From an archaeon (lineage in GTDB: Archaea > Thermoproteota > Thermoprotei_A > Marsarchaeales > Marsarchaeaceae): a DNA stretch of 55,759 nucleotides. The stretch spans positions 1 through 55,759 of the forward strand of contig JAKAWJ010000010.1 in the NCBI GenBank assembly GCA_021817005.1, in the 5' to 3' direction. Numbering within the stretch: position 1 is the stretch's first letter; each line of letters opens with the position of its first letter. A program made the translations under genes and the position numbers. Shown here piece by piece: positions 41,943-51,109 of this stretch. A model generated the notes under the pieces. It did not search any database and was not told the origin of the DNA. It worked only from the letters and a program-made list of their open reading frames with translations.

Positions 41943-43607
41943 TCAAGGTGGTGATATGCCCGCCTCCAGCACTCCCGCGGAGCCCCACAGCCGGCAAAGT
42001 ATGGCTTCGAGTCCATTGGGTTTCCGCTCTTTGAGCCACAACTCCGCGTATTTTCTCGCGAGCTCAGTCAGGTCAGAGGCTTTCGCGGCGCGTTCGATTA
42101 TCTTGAGCCCAACCTCAAGACTATTCCTGATAAACGCTAGGTCATCTGGAAGCGCAAGCCCCTTTGTCTCCTCAAGCACTTCCATCCACTCTTTCCTGAC
42201 TTCCTCCGGGTTGAGCTCGATATGGTATTGGGGGCTCGCTAGGTAGAGCACGCTCTTTAACACGGGGCTTACGAGCCTACCTCCAAAGAGTTTCCTAGCT
42301 TTGAGTAGCTCTTGAGATTCCCCGCTCAGTCTGAGCCATTTCTCTTCCCAGTTCCCGTTTCCTTCCGCGTATTCCATGCAGGCGAGGAGAAGCGGGTTAA
42401 GGAAGGAGTAAAGGCACTCGGAGCCATCGTCGCCCCACGCGGTTACCATGAACCCTCTCAGCCTCTTCTCTCGGGCTGCGGAAAGAAAGTTTCTGGCGTT
42501 AGTGAGTGCGACGTCAAACTCAGGATAGAACCTGCGATGATTGTGGACGCTTGGACAGGCGAGCTGTTTTTCGAGCCTCCCGATTGAATCTATTTTTTCG
42601 CGGAAATGAGCGATGCTTTCAGGCTCGTAGTCCCAGTTGGCGATAAGCGCGTCATCCCAGATTTCGCTCTTTACGACACCCGCCCACTTCTCCCTTTCTT
42701 CGTCTGTGAGATACATGCCTGTAAGCATGTCACCCCAGAGTATGGGTTGCTTCTGATGGTTCTTTACCTCCCCTAGGAGCTTCTCGTAGTGTGATAAGAA
42801 GAGTTCGGGCCCCTTGTAGCTAACCGTGCGGTCCAGGCTGCGCCCCCTTCCCAAGGACCAAGTCTCGTCGGCCCCGATATGAACGAATTCAGAGCCGCTG
42901 GTTTCCAGCACGTCCCTGAGCAGGGAGAGCGTTAGCTCCGACGCGCCAGCGTTTCCCGGGTCTATGCAGCCATCCGCGGCCCGGTGGCTCAGCCACCAGA
43001 GTTCGGCGTATTTGCGGTATTGCGGAAGAGAGAGGGTGTGTTCCATATGTCCCAGAAGCTCAAGCGATGGAATCACACCTATCCCAAGCTGGCCGGCGTA
43101 AGTTTCGATTTCAGCAAGCTCTTCGTGCAGGAGGCCGCCCCTTTTCCGTCCGATCTCGGGGTGCGACTTCCACGGATACAGGTCCTCGAAATATATGGCA
43201 AAATAATTGTATTTTAGCAGGAACAACCAGCGCAGCAGTTCCTTGAACGCGCTTACTCTTGGAACTCCACCCCGCGCAATGTCGAGGTGGTAGCACCTAA
43301 AATCAAACCGAAAATCTTCTCTAATCCGGACTACTGGAAGCATGCCAGGCCTTTGCTTCAGAAGCTGGAGCAAAGTTGCATAGCCAGAATACCTGTTTCC
43401 TGAAATTGTGACTTTACCACTTTCTACGCTGATTTCCTGAGTATTGCTCGTCCTTTCTATAACTTCCCAGCTCCCGAGGGGTAATCCGAATTCGCTCGCA
43501 AAGAAGTCGGGTGCATTTCTGAAGCCATCGAATTCTAGCCACGCGCCCCCAAATTCTATTTGGGCTGGCTCAGGCGCGATAGATAACTTCATATCTTTTC
43601 TGTTCAC
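41943..43607 (-). CDS. Glycoside hydrolase family 20-like beta-N-acetylhexosaminidase
   Basis: The 554-residue protein has an N-terminal alpha-beta domain (about 1-95), then a (beta/alpha)8 barrel starting FRCYHLDIARGGVPRVSAFK, with SLELLGHMEHTLS and the catalytic pair Asp247-Glu248 in FVHIGADETW. That Glu is the general acid and the Asp stabilises the oxazolinium intermediate of the substrate's own acetamido group. A C-terminal helical part of about 130 residues follows. No signal peptide is evident, so it is probably cytoplasmic and acts on imported amino-sugar oligomers. GTG 43607 is used; ATG 43592 is possible. TTTTTAAGC lies about 21 bases before GTG 43607. Confidence 0.86.
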   Translation of the reverse strand: MNRKDMKLSIAPEPAQIEFGGAWLEFDGFRNAPDFFASEFGLPLGSWEVIERTSNTQEISVESGKVTISGNRYSGYATLLQLLKQRPGMLPVVRIREDFRFDFRCYHLDIARGGVPRVSAFKELLRWLFLLKYNYFAIYFEDLYPWKSHPEIGRKRGGLLHEELAEIETYAGQLGIGVIPSLELLGHMEHTLSLPQYRKYAELWWLSHRAADGCIDPGNAGASELTLSLLRDVLETSGSEFVHIGADETWSLGRGRSLDRTVSYKGPELFLSHYEKLLGEVKNHQKQPILWGDMLTGMYLTDEEREKWAGVVKSEIWDDALIANWDYEPESIAHFREKIDSIGRLEKQLACPSVHNHRRFYPEFDVALTNARNFLSAAREKRLRGFMVTAWGDDGSECLYSFLNPLLLACMEYAEGNGNWEEKWLRLSGESQELLKARKLFGGRLVSPVLKSVLYLASPQYHIELNPEEVRKEWMEVLEETKGLALPDDLAFIRNSLEVGLKIIERAAKASDLTELARKYAELWLKERKPNGLEAILCRLWGSAGVLEAGISPP

Positions 43608-43990
43608 CTAGAACCTACTGCGCTTAAAAACTTTGGAAAGCAAGGCTCCGAACTGGATACCTGCGAGCACTCAGAGCCGTGACGAAAGGCGGGAGTTGGG
43701 TTGAACGGCGCAGGGAGGTTGGCCCGGGGAGAGATGCATAGTTAGGGTGCGCTGTCAGGCGGCCCAAATTTTGTGAAATCCAGTTTTGCGGGTTTACGAG
43801 GCTGGAACTGGCTTTGCCTTGAGACCTAGAATTCCGGTTTTCCTTTGTGGTTTTCCGATACGGTTAGGCAGTGTCAGGTCGCCTGTGTTCAGCCGTTGTA
43901 AGCTCTCGCATGTGGGCTGGGAACGTGTTCCCTCACCAAGGCTCTTACGAAAGGCCAATAAGTGCTCAGCCCTAGACCGGTTCAAGAGAA
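43608..43990. other. Intergenic stretch between divergent genes
   Basis: In 383 bases I find no credible frame. It must hold the promoter of the ABC-2 operon; CCAATAAG near 43960 is the only TATA-like candidate, about 30 bases from TTG 43991. Confidence 0.3.
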
Positions 43991-44905
43991 TTGATTGTTG
44001 TAGAGAATCTGACCAAGGTTTACGGAAGGGGGCAGCCTGCGGCGGTTGATTCTGTAAGCTTCGAGGTAAGGAACGGGGAAATAGTGGGCTTTGTCGGGCT
44101 GAACGGAGCCGGGAAGACCACTACAATAAGGACCTCAGCGGGAGTGATCTTGCCCACGTCCGGGACAGTTCTGGTGGACGGCCATGACATCGTTCAGGAC
44201 AAAGTGGCTGCGTGTTCCGCGCTCGGCTGGGTGCCAGAGTTTCCGAACTTTGAAATGAACGCGAAGGCTCTGTCGCTAATGAAGTACCTGGGAGGCTACT
44301 ACGGCATTGGTGGAAAGGAAGGAGACGAAAAAGCAAGGCAGCTTCTCGAGCTCGTGGGTCTCAAGGGCTTCGAGCGGAGGAAGCTCAGGGATTACTCCCA
44401 GGGCATGAAAAAGAGGTTTGCGCTTGCAGTATGCATGTACTCCGACCCCGCGAACTACCTCTTTGATGAAATCCTTAACGGGCTTGACCCGGAGGGAGTT
44501 TCGTATTTCAGGAGCCTAATGGTGGAGATGCGCCGCCAGAAAAAGGCCGTGCTCCTTTCTTCGCACATACTCGCCGAAGTCGAGAGCATATCGGACAGGG
44601 TCGTGGTGATTCACAAGTCAAAGATCATAAAGGAGCTCACGAAGGAGGAACTGGGTCACCTCGGAGAGGAGTCTTACAGGATCACAGTGGACAATCTCGA
44701 TTCGAAGGCGCTGGACTATCTCAAGGGTGTGGGAGAGCCCTCGGTCGATGGAAAGACCGTGCACCTTACGAAACCGAGCGCTCCGAGCGCAGAGATAAAC
44801 TCCGGGCTTGTCCGGATGGGTTATTCCGTTAGCGAGCTCACAAGAGTGAACGTGCAGCTCGAAGAATATTTCTTCAGACTCATTGGGGGAGCGAACGGAA
44901 AATGA
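43991..44905 (+). CDS. ABC-2 type transporter ATP-binding protein
   Basis: Walker A is GLNGAGKTTT, the signature is YSQGMKKRFALA, Walker B is YLFDEILNGLDPEG (Ile-Leu-Asn replacing the common Pro-Thr), and the switch His is in LLSSHILAEVE. The C-terminal 80 residues (from about 215) form the usual domain of drug/NatA-type exporters. 304 residues. TTG 43991 begins the first strand (IVVENLTKVYG). The stop overlaps the ATG of the permease (ATGA), so the two are translated together as an export system. Confidence 0.92.
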   Translation: MIVVENLTKVYGRGQPAAVDSVSFEVRNGEIVGFVGLNGAGKTTTIRTSAGVILPTSGTVLVDGHDIVQDKVAACSALGWVPEFPNFEMNAKALSLMKYLGGYYGIGGKEGDEKARQLLELVGLKGFERRKLRDYSQGMKKRFALAVCMYSDPANYLFDEILNGLDPEGVSYFRSLMVEMRRQKKAVLLSSHILAEVESISDRVVVIHKSKIIKELTKEELGHLGEESYRITVDNLDSKALDYLKGVGEPSVDGKTVHLTKPSAPSAEINSGLVRMGYSVSELTRVNVQLEEYFFRLIGGANGK

Positions 44906-46380
44906 CGAACACGGTTGCCTACGATGTTAGGAGGACGCTTACCTCTAAATCTCTGCTCGTGATCGTGGCTATTGTTATACTCATCAGTCTAGCTGTGATC
45001 CCGTTCATCAGGAGCGCGACTTCTCCTTCGGGAATTTCCTCGCAGAGCGCGGAAACACTGCTGGAGTATCAGGACTCCGGGGGTTACCACTTCTTCGTCT
45101 ATGCGTTCAATGGCTATGGAGACGGGCTATCGGGAGCGATAACACACATTCGGATTTCGGCGTCAAATGGCGAGGTCTATTCCACGAACATCACGACAAA
45201 TTCAACGGGTTTCGGCTCCTACCACCTCACTCTCCCCACAGGAGTGAGCGCGAAGAAGCTGAGCTTCTCTATCCGATACCCGTCGGGAGGGTTGCCCAAA
45301 ATCGGAAGTTACAGCTTTCTCGCTCAGGCTCCCGGGGAGGTCTACACGATTGCCTCCGATTTCGGGGCTGGACCAGTCTCGCCGATAGCTGACAAATCAA
45401 ATTCCACGAAGACAGACGCGCTTGTAGTCTACGAGGGGCCGTACGGGGCGGAACCCTCGGGTTACTCGGTCCACTACGAATTCGGAAACTTGAGCTCGAC
45501 CGCGTCGCTCAATTTCAGTGAGGGCGTGGACCTGGGACCCCTCTCGGGCTTCGTTACGAGCTTTAAAGTTCCAAGCGCGCCAAATAACACCCAGTCCGCA
45601 ATTTTCTGGATAACCAACTCTACCGGGGGCTTGGTCGCCTATTCGGCCTATCCCGCGAGCACATTCAGACCGGTAAAGGTCGCAGTCGAAGCCACTGCGA
45701 TTGTCTCCTCCTTTACGAGCGGCATTCTCTCTTTCTTCATCCCGCTTATGGCCGTGCTGGTCTCCTATACAAACTACGGAAAGGACAGGGTGACCGGGAC
45801 TATTGAGTCTATACTTACGAGACCGGTGACACGTCGCGGGCTCGCGTTCGGGAGGTACGTTTCCGTGGTTCTCGGCTTGTGCGCCGCAATTGCTCTTACG
45901 CTCGCCGCGATTGACTTGACCACAAAAATCATGGTAAACAGCCTGCTTTCGGGCACATTCATCTTCGAAACTTTCGGAAGCCTCGCCGTAGAAGTAGCGG
46001 GCTTTGTAGGAATAATGTATCTTCTCGCCCACCTGGTCAAGGGAACGGGAGCTCTCATTGGAGGTGGAGTGATGATCTTCGTTGTGCTCGATTTCTTCTG
46101 GAGCCTGATCACTTTTGCAGTTTCGGACCTTCTGGGATATGCTTCAGGGAGTGCGGGAGCGCTACGCGTGTCAATAACAGCGGATTTCTTTAACATCGCT
46201 CACTTCTATGCGCTGGTCGGGGACTACCAGTCCAAATCATACACTGGCGCCTTTGGTGGCTCGACCGCGATAAATCCTGCTTCCTACGGAATCACCCCCG
46301 TGACTCTCGTCCTTACGGCTGCGCTCTGGATAGCGATTCCGCTAGCCGCGTTTGTCTACCTCGCCACCCGCAGAGACTAG
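44902..46380 (+). CDS. ABC-2 type transporter permease with large extracellular domain
   Basis: The protein has one helix near residues 17-37, then about 220 residues predicted outside the cell (Ser/Thr/Gly-rich beta strands, several Asn-x-Ser/Thr sites), then five to six helices from about 265 to 490, including MAVLVSYTNYGKDRVTGTIE, which is the usual segment of this permease family. The outside part resembles a carboxypeptidase-regulatory or Ig-like fold (GAITHIRISASNGEVYSTNI). ATG 44902 overlaps the ATPase stop. The exported substrate is unknown. Confidence 0.85.
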   Translation: MTNTVAYDVRRTLTSKSLLVIVAIVILISLAVIPFIRSATSPSGISSQSAETLLEYQDSGGYHFFVYAFNGYGDGLSGAITHIRISASNGEVYSTNITTNSTGFGSYHLTLPTGVSAKKLSFSIRYPSGGLPKIGSYSFLAQAPGEVYTIASDFGAGPVSPIADKSNSTKTDALVVYEGPYGAEPSGYSVHYEFGNLSSTASLNFSEGVDLGPLSGFVTSFKVPSAPNNTQSAIFWITNSTGGLVAYSAYPASTFRPVKVAVEATAIVSSFTSGILSFFIPLMAVLVSYTNYGKDRVTGTIESILTRPVTRRGLAFGRYVSVVLGLCAAIALTLAAIDLTTKIMVNSLLSGTFIFETFGSLAVEVAGFVGIMYLLAHLVKGTGALIGGGVMIFVVLDFFWSLITFAVSDLLGYASGSAGALRVSITADFFNIAHFYALVGDYQSKSYTGAFGGSTAINPASYGITPVTLVLTAALWIAIPLAAFVYLATRRD

Positions 46381-46401
46381 CGGGGGTTCGGCTGCCGCGA
46401 G

Positions 46402-46424
46402 CGCTTCCCCCTCAGGGGGAAGCG
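46402..46424 (+). other. Strong hairpin after the ABC-2 operon
   Basis: Two perfect 10-base arms (46402-46411 CGCTTCCCCC and 46415-46424 GGGGGAAGCG) flank a TCA loop. It follows the permease stop by 21 bases. There is no T run directly behind it, so it may stabilise the mRNA end or mark a processing site rather than terminate. Confidence 0.5.
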
Positions 46425-46464
46425 AAGGCTCTATGTAATTGCTCTCCTGAGCGGATACTGTGGT

Positions 46465-47724
46465 ATGACAGCCCAGCAGCGGAAGATTGGGGAGCATGAG
46501 GCGCGAGCGCCCTCAATAGAGCTGCAGGCAGCCGAAAAGACTCTCGCGACCGGCGCAGCTCCTCGCAGCGGATTCATGGCGCGGGGCTTCCTTCTTACCC
46601 TGTTTCTCCGCATGCTGACATCCTCACTTCTAATCGTAATACCACTTTTTGTAACTTTTTCCCTGCGCGTGAGTGCGTCCAGCTTGGGTTACTACGTTCT
46701 CCTGCTCTGGGCCGGGAACGGAGCGGGGGCGGTGATCGCCACGGGCCTGATAAAGAAGCACTTCGCGTCTGCTCTTACAGGGTTCGGGATCCTCTGCGTC
46801 TCAATGCTCGGATTCTCATTCTACGCAAGCTCGCCCTTGGGGGTTGGCTCCTTTGCCTTCATGGCTGGCGCGGGTGTGGGGATGGCCCAGCCCTTCCTTC
46901 CAGCTCTCATGCACCTTGACTCGGGTTCGGCAAACCCTTCGCGCGGTATAGGCTACTATTCTGTGGCTCTTGGAGCAGGTCTGATAAGCGGGCCAGTCGT
47001 GGCGTGGGCACTTCAGAGTGCCTACGCTGGCACACGTGGGTACTCCTCAATGTTTCTCTTTCTTTTTGCTGTTTCGGTTGCGGGGCTGGTCGCAGTGCTT
47101 AGTGGAATCCGCTCAGTCACTGGAAGGCTTGGCCCTGAATTTGGAGCCCTGTCACTTCGGCCCAAGGAGTGGGTCGTGGCGCTAAGGAACAGGAAATTCC
47201 TCCATTTCTTTAATCTCAATCTACTGTATTCTCTCCTTTTACCGATTGTGCTTTCCTACGGCGGAGTGTATGCCGGGGCAAGGTTTGGGCTTGATGTCCC
47301 TCACATCTACTTGTTATTCGTCGCTGTCTTTCTGATATCTGTCGCAATAAGGGGCGCGGCCACGCGCCTTCGCAAGATAGGAAAGGTTTCCCTGCTACTG
47401 CTTGAGGGCTCTCTCACTGCCTCATTCCTAGCTATGGCTTTTGCGCCCATGCTGATAGTATTCGTAGCCGGAATGCTTCTCTTTTCTGTGCCACATGCCT
47501 TGATACTTCCCGAGACCGAATACAGGGCTCTGAACTCAGTAGAGAACCGAATAGTAATGAACTCGAGCTACGCTTTTCAGGCTTCTTCAGGTATGGCTGA
47601 GGTAGTTTCACCACTTGTTGCAGTTGCGGTGATATCGTTTGCCGGCCTCACCAACCTGTTTCAATTCATGCTACCCCTCGCGATTATATCGCTGTTATAC
47701 GCGCAATTCCTCATACAAAGGTAA
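46465..47724 (+). CDS. MFS carrier, unknown substrate
   Basis: The 419-residue protein has about 12 helices after a polar N-terminal segment of about 37 residues. The pattern FLRMLTSSLLIVIPLFVTFS, MAGAGVGMAQPFLPALM and YYSVALGAGLISGPVVAWAL is that of an MFS permease, but the typical loop 2-3 motif is weak. I cannot assign a substrate; drug or metabolite efflux would fit the ABC exporter next door. ATG 46465 is the start; ATG 46576 (MARGFLLTLF) is a possible shorter form. Confidence 0.8.
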   Translation: MTAQQRKIGEHEARAPSIELQAAEKTLATGAAPRSGFMARGFLLTLFLRMLTSSLLIVIPLFVTFSLRVSASSLGYYVLLLWAGNGAGAVIATGLIKKHFASALTGFGILCVSMLGFSFYASSPLGVGSFAFMAGAGVGMAQPFLPALMHLDSGSANPSRGIGYYSVALGAGLISGPVVAWALQSAYAGTRGYSSMFLFLFAVSVAGLVAVLSGIRSVTGRLGPEFGALSLRPKEWVVALRNRKFLHFFNLNLLYSLLLPIVLSYGGVYAGARFGLDVPHIYLLFVAVFLISVAIRGAATRLRKIGKVSLLLLEGSLTASFLAMAFAPMLIVFVAGMLLFSVPHALILPETEYRALNSVENRIVMNSSYAFQASSGMAEVVSPLVAVAVISFAGLTNLFQFMLPLAIISLLYAQFLIQR

Positions 47725-47837
47725 ATTTTAAAGGAACACACTTGGCGGGAAAATAATTCAGTGTCGGATGTGGCTTAGGTTGGGCCCGGCGTTCCACTTT
47801 AAGAGAAAAAGAAAAAAGGAGAGAAGGAAGAGTAGGT

Positions 47838-48266
47838 TCAGCTCACTACTATGGTGGTCGAGATAGTGGAGCCGCTGCTCAAGCCGAGGACAATGCTGAC
47901 GGTCTCGCCAGAAACGAGAGTGACACCGGTCAAGCTGACTGTTGCGCTCTGCCCTCCTGCAATTGTGACAGAGCCACCGACGATCGCGGCCGCACTATTT
48001 CCATCTATGCTGGCGACATTGACGTTAACAGTTACTCCTCCAGAGTTCTGCACTAGGATGTAGCATTCGCTGTTGCTGCTAGTGCAGCTCGACGATGCCG
48101 CGTTTATTGTGACTGCTGGTCCTCTAGTGTAGCTTCCGAAAAGTCCGAATACCCAGCCCGCAACTGCCACAGCAATCACAATCGTGATTGCTATCAGGAT
48201 GATGGTTGCGATGACGGGGGATATTCCGCTCTTCCTTTTTGTTCCATACCGTGTCTTCAGTGTCAT
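47838..48266 (-). CDS. Archaeal type IV pilin (DUF1628-like)
   Basis: The 142-residue protein has a class III prepilin signal: basic KTRYGTKRKSG, then the hydrophobic helix ISPVIATIILIAITIVIAVA. The prepilin peptidase would cut after the Gly before ISPVIATI. The rest is a beta-rich head domain with many Ser, Thr and Gly (NSGGVTVNVNVASIDGNSAA) and two cysteines (SCTSSNSEC). Such proteins form adhesion pili or are pilin-like surface proteins. ATG 48266 is preferred over TTG 48269. CATAAATATT on the minus strand lies about 36 bases upstream. No assembly genes are nearby. Confidence 0.88.
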   Translation of the reverse strand: MTLKTRYGTKRKSGISPVIATIILIAITIVIAVAVAGWVFGLFGSYTRGPAVTINAASSSCTSSNSECYILVQNSGGVTVNVNVASIDGNSAAAIVGGSVTIAGGQSATVSLTGVTLVSGETVSIVLGLSSGSTISTTIVVS

Positions 48267-48269
48267 CAA

Positions 48270-48637
48270 TTAGATTCACCGATTGGCTCGCACTGGACAA
48301 TATTTATGCTTTTGTGCACAGCTGCCGCGTGAGGCGAGAGAGCACCAACATCCGTCGTAAACAGCAGGCTACTGCCACGTCCGCACCAGTTTTCTCAGGG
48401 TTGCCGTTTGAACGTGCAGCCAGCTCACAATTTGCCATCTTCGCGTCACCTGCAGCTTCCTGGTCGACTCAATCTTCTTACGAACGCCCGACCTTTCGCT
48501 CGTTGCTGGCTTCGACGACATATATGTTTTGGTCCATATTTATATGACGCTCTCGCCCGTCCCTGTGCGCTCGAGCATGTGCCTCTTGCCAGCTCGAAGG
48601 GCGCGTTGGGGGAGAGCTTCCGTTTGCTGAATCGATT
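48270..48637. other. Intergenic stretch without a supported gene
   Basis: These 368 bases hold the pilin promoter (CATAAATATT region near 48299) and a second A+T-rich patch at about 48520-48545 (ATATATGTTTTG, CATATTTATATG). A 102-codon plus-strand frame here has no protein-like pattern. Confidence 0.4.
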
Positions 48638-50788
48638 TCAGGTGCCCGAGGCTCCAGCCTGATTCACAGAGTCGCATAAACTTGAGGTCGAGCCATTTGG
48701 TGATGTAAAGGCGGATAGCTGTTCAAGCTGCAGTGTTACTGGGATAAGGGAGCCATTGAGATTCAAAGCCGAAACTCTGAATTGCACCCCCCAGTTCAGC
48801 GGAGTCGAATCGAAATAGACGCTCAATTCTTGCCTTCGTCCCTGATCATTCCTGAAACTAAATAGTTTCGAAGCCAGTATCGAGTTTCCTGAGGCCGAAG
48901 TAACGCTGAGAGCCATGGTAAAATTCCCGCTCAAGCGGTCTGGAAGCACAAGAGTGACGAGGTAATTACCGGGCGGATAATAGAAATCGGGGCCAAAATA
49001 CTCACTGTCTACCAGTGTGTAGTTAGCCATTCCGGCATAACCGCCGTTAAATGGATTCGCGGGATCTTCGTAGAGCTGAGTGACGCGGATGGACTGGTTC
49101 AGCGGAATGTAGTATTTTAGCGGTCCACAGTATCCTCTTGCAAGGAGCGCCATGCCCTGTGCCTCTCCAACCACACCGAAATCACCAGTCTGCCAGAGAG
49201 CGAGAAGCGCGGAGTACATGCTGTAACCGTAGCTCTGAGGATTCTCCATCACGAACCAAGGAGAGCCCGGGTCGATCAGGATGGCGTTTATCGCGCTCAG
49301 GTTGGCGCCCGACTGATAGTAGGACCAAAAGGCCGTGTCCACAGCAAGCGATAATCCGTGGAGCTGAGTGGGGAAAACTTCGGGCATGTTATCTTGAACG
49401 AGCAAGTTAGAGCCGTTCGGTACCAGGGACAATAGGCGCTCGAACTCATTGAAGCTCTCCCAATTTGCGACGGGGGACCAATTCAGCGGAACAGGAGAGA
49501 CCCTGTTAAGCGGCCCGTAAGGCTCGTAGACACTGGCAAAAACTGCGCTCGACAGAATAGCGAGAATGAGGATGGCGCCCAGGGGGCCCGAGCGGTCACA
49601 TATGTGAGCCTTCGAACCGGCAATAACGGCGTGCCGGGGTACGTCATTCTCCCCACCTCGCCTATTTTTGCGGCGAAAGTGCGGGGTCGCGTAGAATCTC
49701 TTCAAAGTGTGAGGAAGGTAAAACCTCAGCTTCTCCGACGGCACAGCCGCTTGCCTCTTGCCCATTTTTGTTTGCAAGACTCCCAATACATCGGTAAAGC
49801 CAAGAAAGACAAAGGGTGCCAACATCGCCGGATACTGATAGACGAATACAAGGGGGTAGTACAGGCCTGCGTAGCCTGAAAGTAGCATAATCGCGAGATA
49901 CGGCAGGTAGTATGGCCACCAACGGTATGATACCAGTGGTAGAAAGATCAAGGGGGCAAAGTAGAGCGCGAACGTGCGGATTACGTCCAGCAGGTAGACA
50001 TTATGGGAGAATGTGAAGTTCAAGGGCGCGCTGACAGAGACAAAAGACCCTAAGGGGGGCGCCTGGCTCGAACCCAGCGAGGATCCTACGTAATAACTTG
50101 AAAGGAGAGACCCTACGGAACCGCGGGCGACATAATACACAAAATAGCCAGAAACACTGATGCAAAAGAGAAGAAGAATATAGTAAGGAAGGGGGCGTCG
50201 CCACGCACCGGCGGCGTCTTCGCGAATGAGCCGGTTTCGGTACAATTCGATTCCTGAGAAAATAAGTGGAAAAACGGTATAGGGGAAACGGATTAAGGCG
50301 GCAAGCGCCATCACAGTTACGCTTGCCCATGCGCTTCCTCGCATGTGTAGATAGTAACCGAAGAGGAATATCGTAGGAAAGAGAGTCTCTACGTGGAAGT
50401 CGAACCAGTTCGGACCTGCCAGCGGAAAATATGTGAGGTAAAGACAGGAGATCACGAGTGCCACGCGGTCGCCAAGCCTTCGCCTTGCAATCCAGAATAA
50501 CGGAAGGCTTCCCAGCCCAATCCAGACAGACTGGAAAATCAGGGCGAACCAGTAGGTTCCTGGAAGGAAAATAAGAATCCAGGGTAGGAGGCTGCCGTGC
50601 GACTGAGGTAGTACGCTAAAGTAGCTGCCGGGGTTGTGCAGGACATCCCAGGCGATCTGCATATTCGCCCCGAGGTCAAGAATCGTGGCCTGCAGGTTCA
50701 CAAAGCGTGTAATAGAGATATCGGACCAGACCAAGGAATATAGCGCAAACGCGAAAAAAGCAGCCGCATTATAGCGGTCGGACTTCAA
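48638..50788 (-). CDS. DUF2079 membrane protein, paralog A
   Basis: The 716-residue protein has about 10 helices in the first 430 residues, with the DUF2079 hallmarks ILDLGANMQIAWDVLHNPGS, PQSHGSLLPWILIFLPG and YFPLAGPNWFDFHVETLFPT. The C-terminal 280 residues are extracellular, with VQDNMPEVFPTQLHG and LSAINAILIDPGSPWF. The fold is related to GT-C glycosyltransferases, but function is not known. TTG 50788 is the start; GAATTTATG on the minus strand lies about 36 bases upstream. It is paralogous to the gene at 53607-55532 on the other side of the MFS-DUF47 gene. Confidence 0.85.
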   Translation of the reverse strand: MKSDRYNAAAFFAFALYSLVWSDISITRFVNLQATILDLGANMQIAWDVLHNPGSYFSVLPQSHGSLLPWILIFLPGTYWFALIFQSVWIGLGSLPLFWIARRRLGDRVALVISCLYLTYFPLAGPNWFDFHVETLFPTIFLFGYYLHMRGSAWASVTVMALAALIRFPYTVFPLIFSGIELYRNRLIREDAAGAWRRPLPYYILLLFCISVSGYFVYYVARGSVGSLLSSYYVGSSLGSSQAPPLGSFVSVSAPLNFTFSHNVYLLDVIRTFALYFAPLIFLPLVSYRWWPYYLPYLAIMLLSGYAGLYYPLVFVYQYPAMLAPFVFLGFTDVLGVLQTKMGKRQAAVPSEKLRFYLPHTLKRFYATPHFRRKNRRGGENDVPRHAVIAGSKAHICDRSGPLGAILILAILSSAVFASVYEPYGPLNRVSPVPLNWSPVANWESFNEFERLLSLVPNGSNLLVQDNMPEVFPTQLHGLSLAVDTAFWSYYQSGANLSAINAILIDPGSPWFVMENPQSYGYSMYSALLALWQTGDFGVVGEAQGMALLARGYCGPLKYYIPLNQSIRVTQLYEDPANPFNGGYAGMANYTLVDSEYFGPDFYYPPGNYLVTLVLPDRLSGNFTMALSVTSASGNSILASKLFSFRNDQGRRQELSVYFDSTPLNWGVQFRVSALNLNGSLIPVTLQLEQLSAFTSPNGSTSSLCDSVNQAGASGT

Positions 50789-51109
50789 GGGATACGCTCG
50801 AACTCATCCGCCTCTAAGCATAAATTCTTTGTTCAAGTTCACTCCTGCGACCGCTGGCTCTACCTCGTGCCAGCGCATTCGATTCTCTTAGAGCGCTGGG
50901 AAATAGTTCGACAGGGGTGTATCCTCTGCGCCAAAGAATATGTGGCTCCAAATATTGTCTTTTCTTCGAACAGGCACGCTTTCCAAGAAGGCGAACACGA
51001 GCTTCCTTTGGATAGGCTTCGTTTGGGTGTCCTGCAGCTGTAACTAGGAAGGCACTCAGGAACCACCCGCATCTTATTTAGCGGCTGCGCTAACTCGGGG
51101 CGGTAGCTC
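50789..51109. other. Divergent intergenic region
   Basis: These 321 bases contain no credible frame. TTATTTA at 51074-51080 is about 33 bases before TTG 51110 and GAATTTATG on the minus strand near 50820-50828 serves the DUF2079 gene. Confidence 0.4.
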
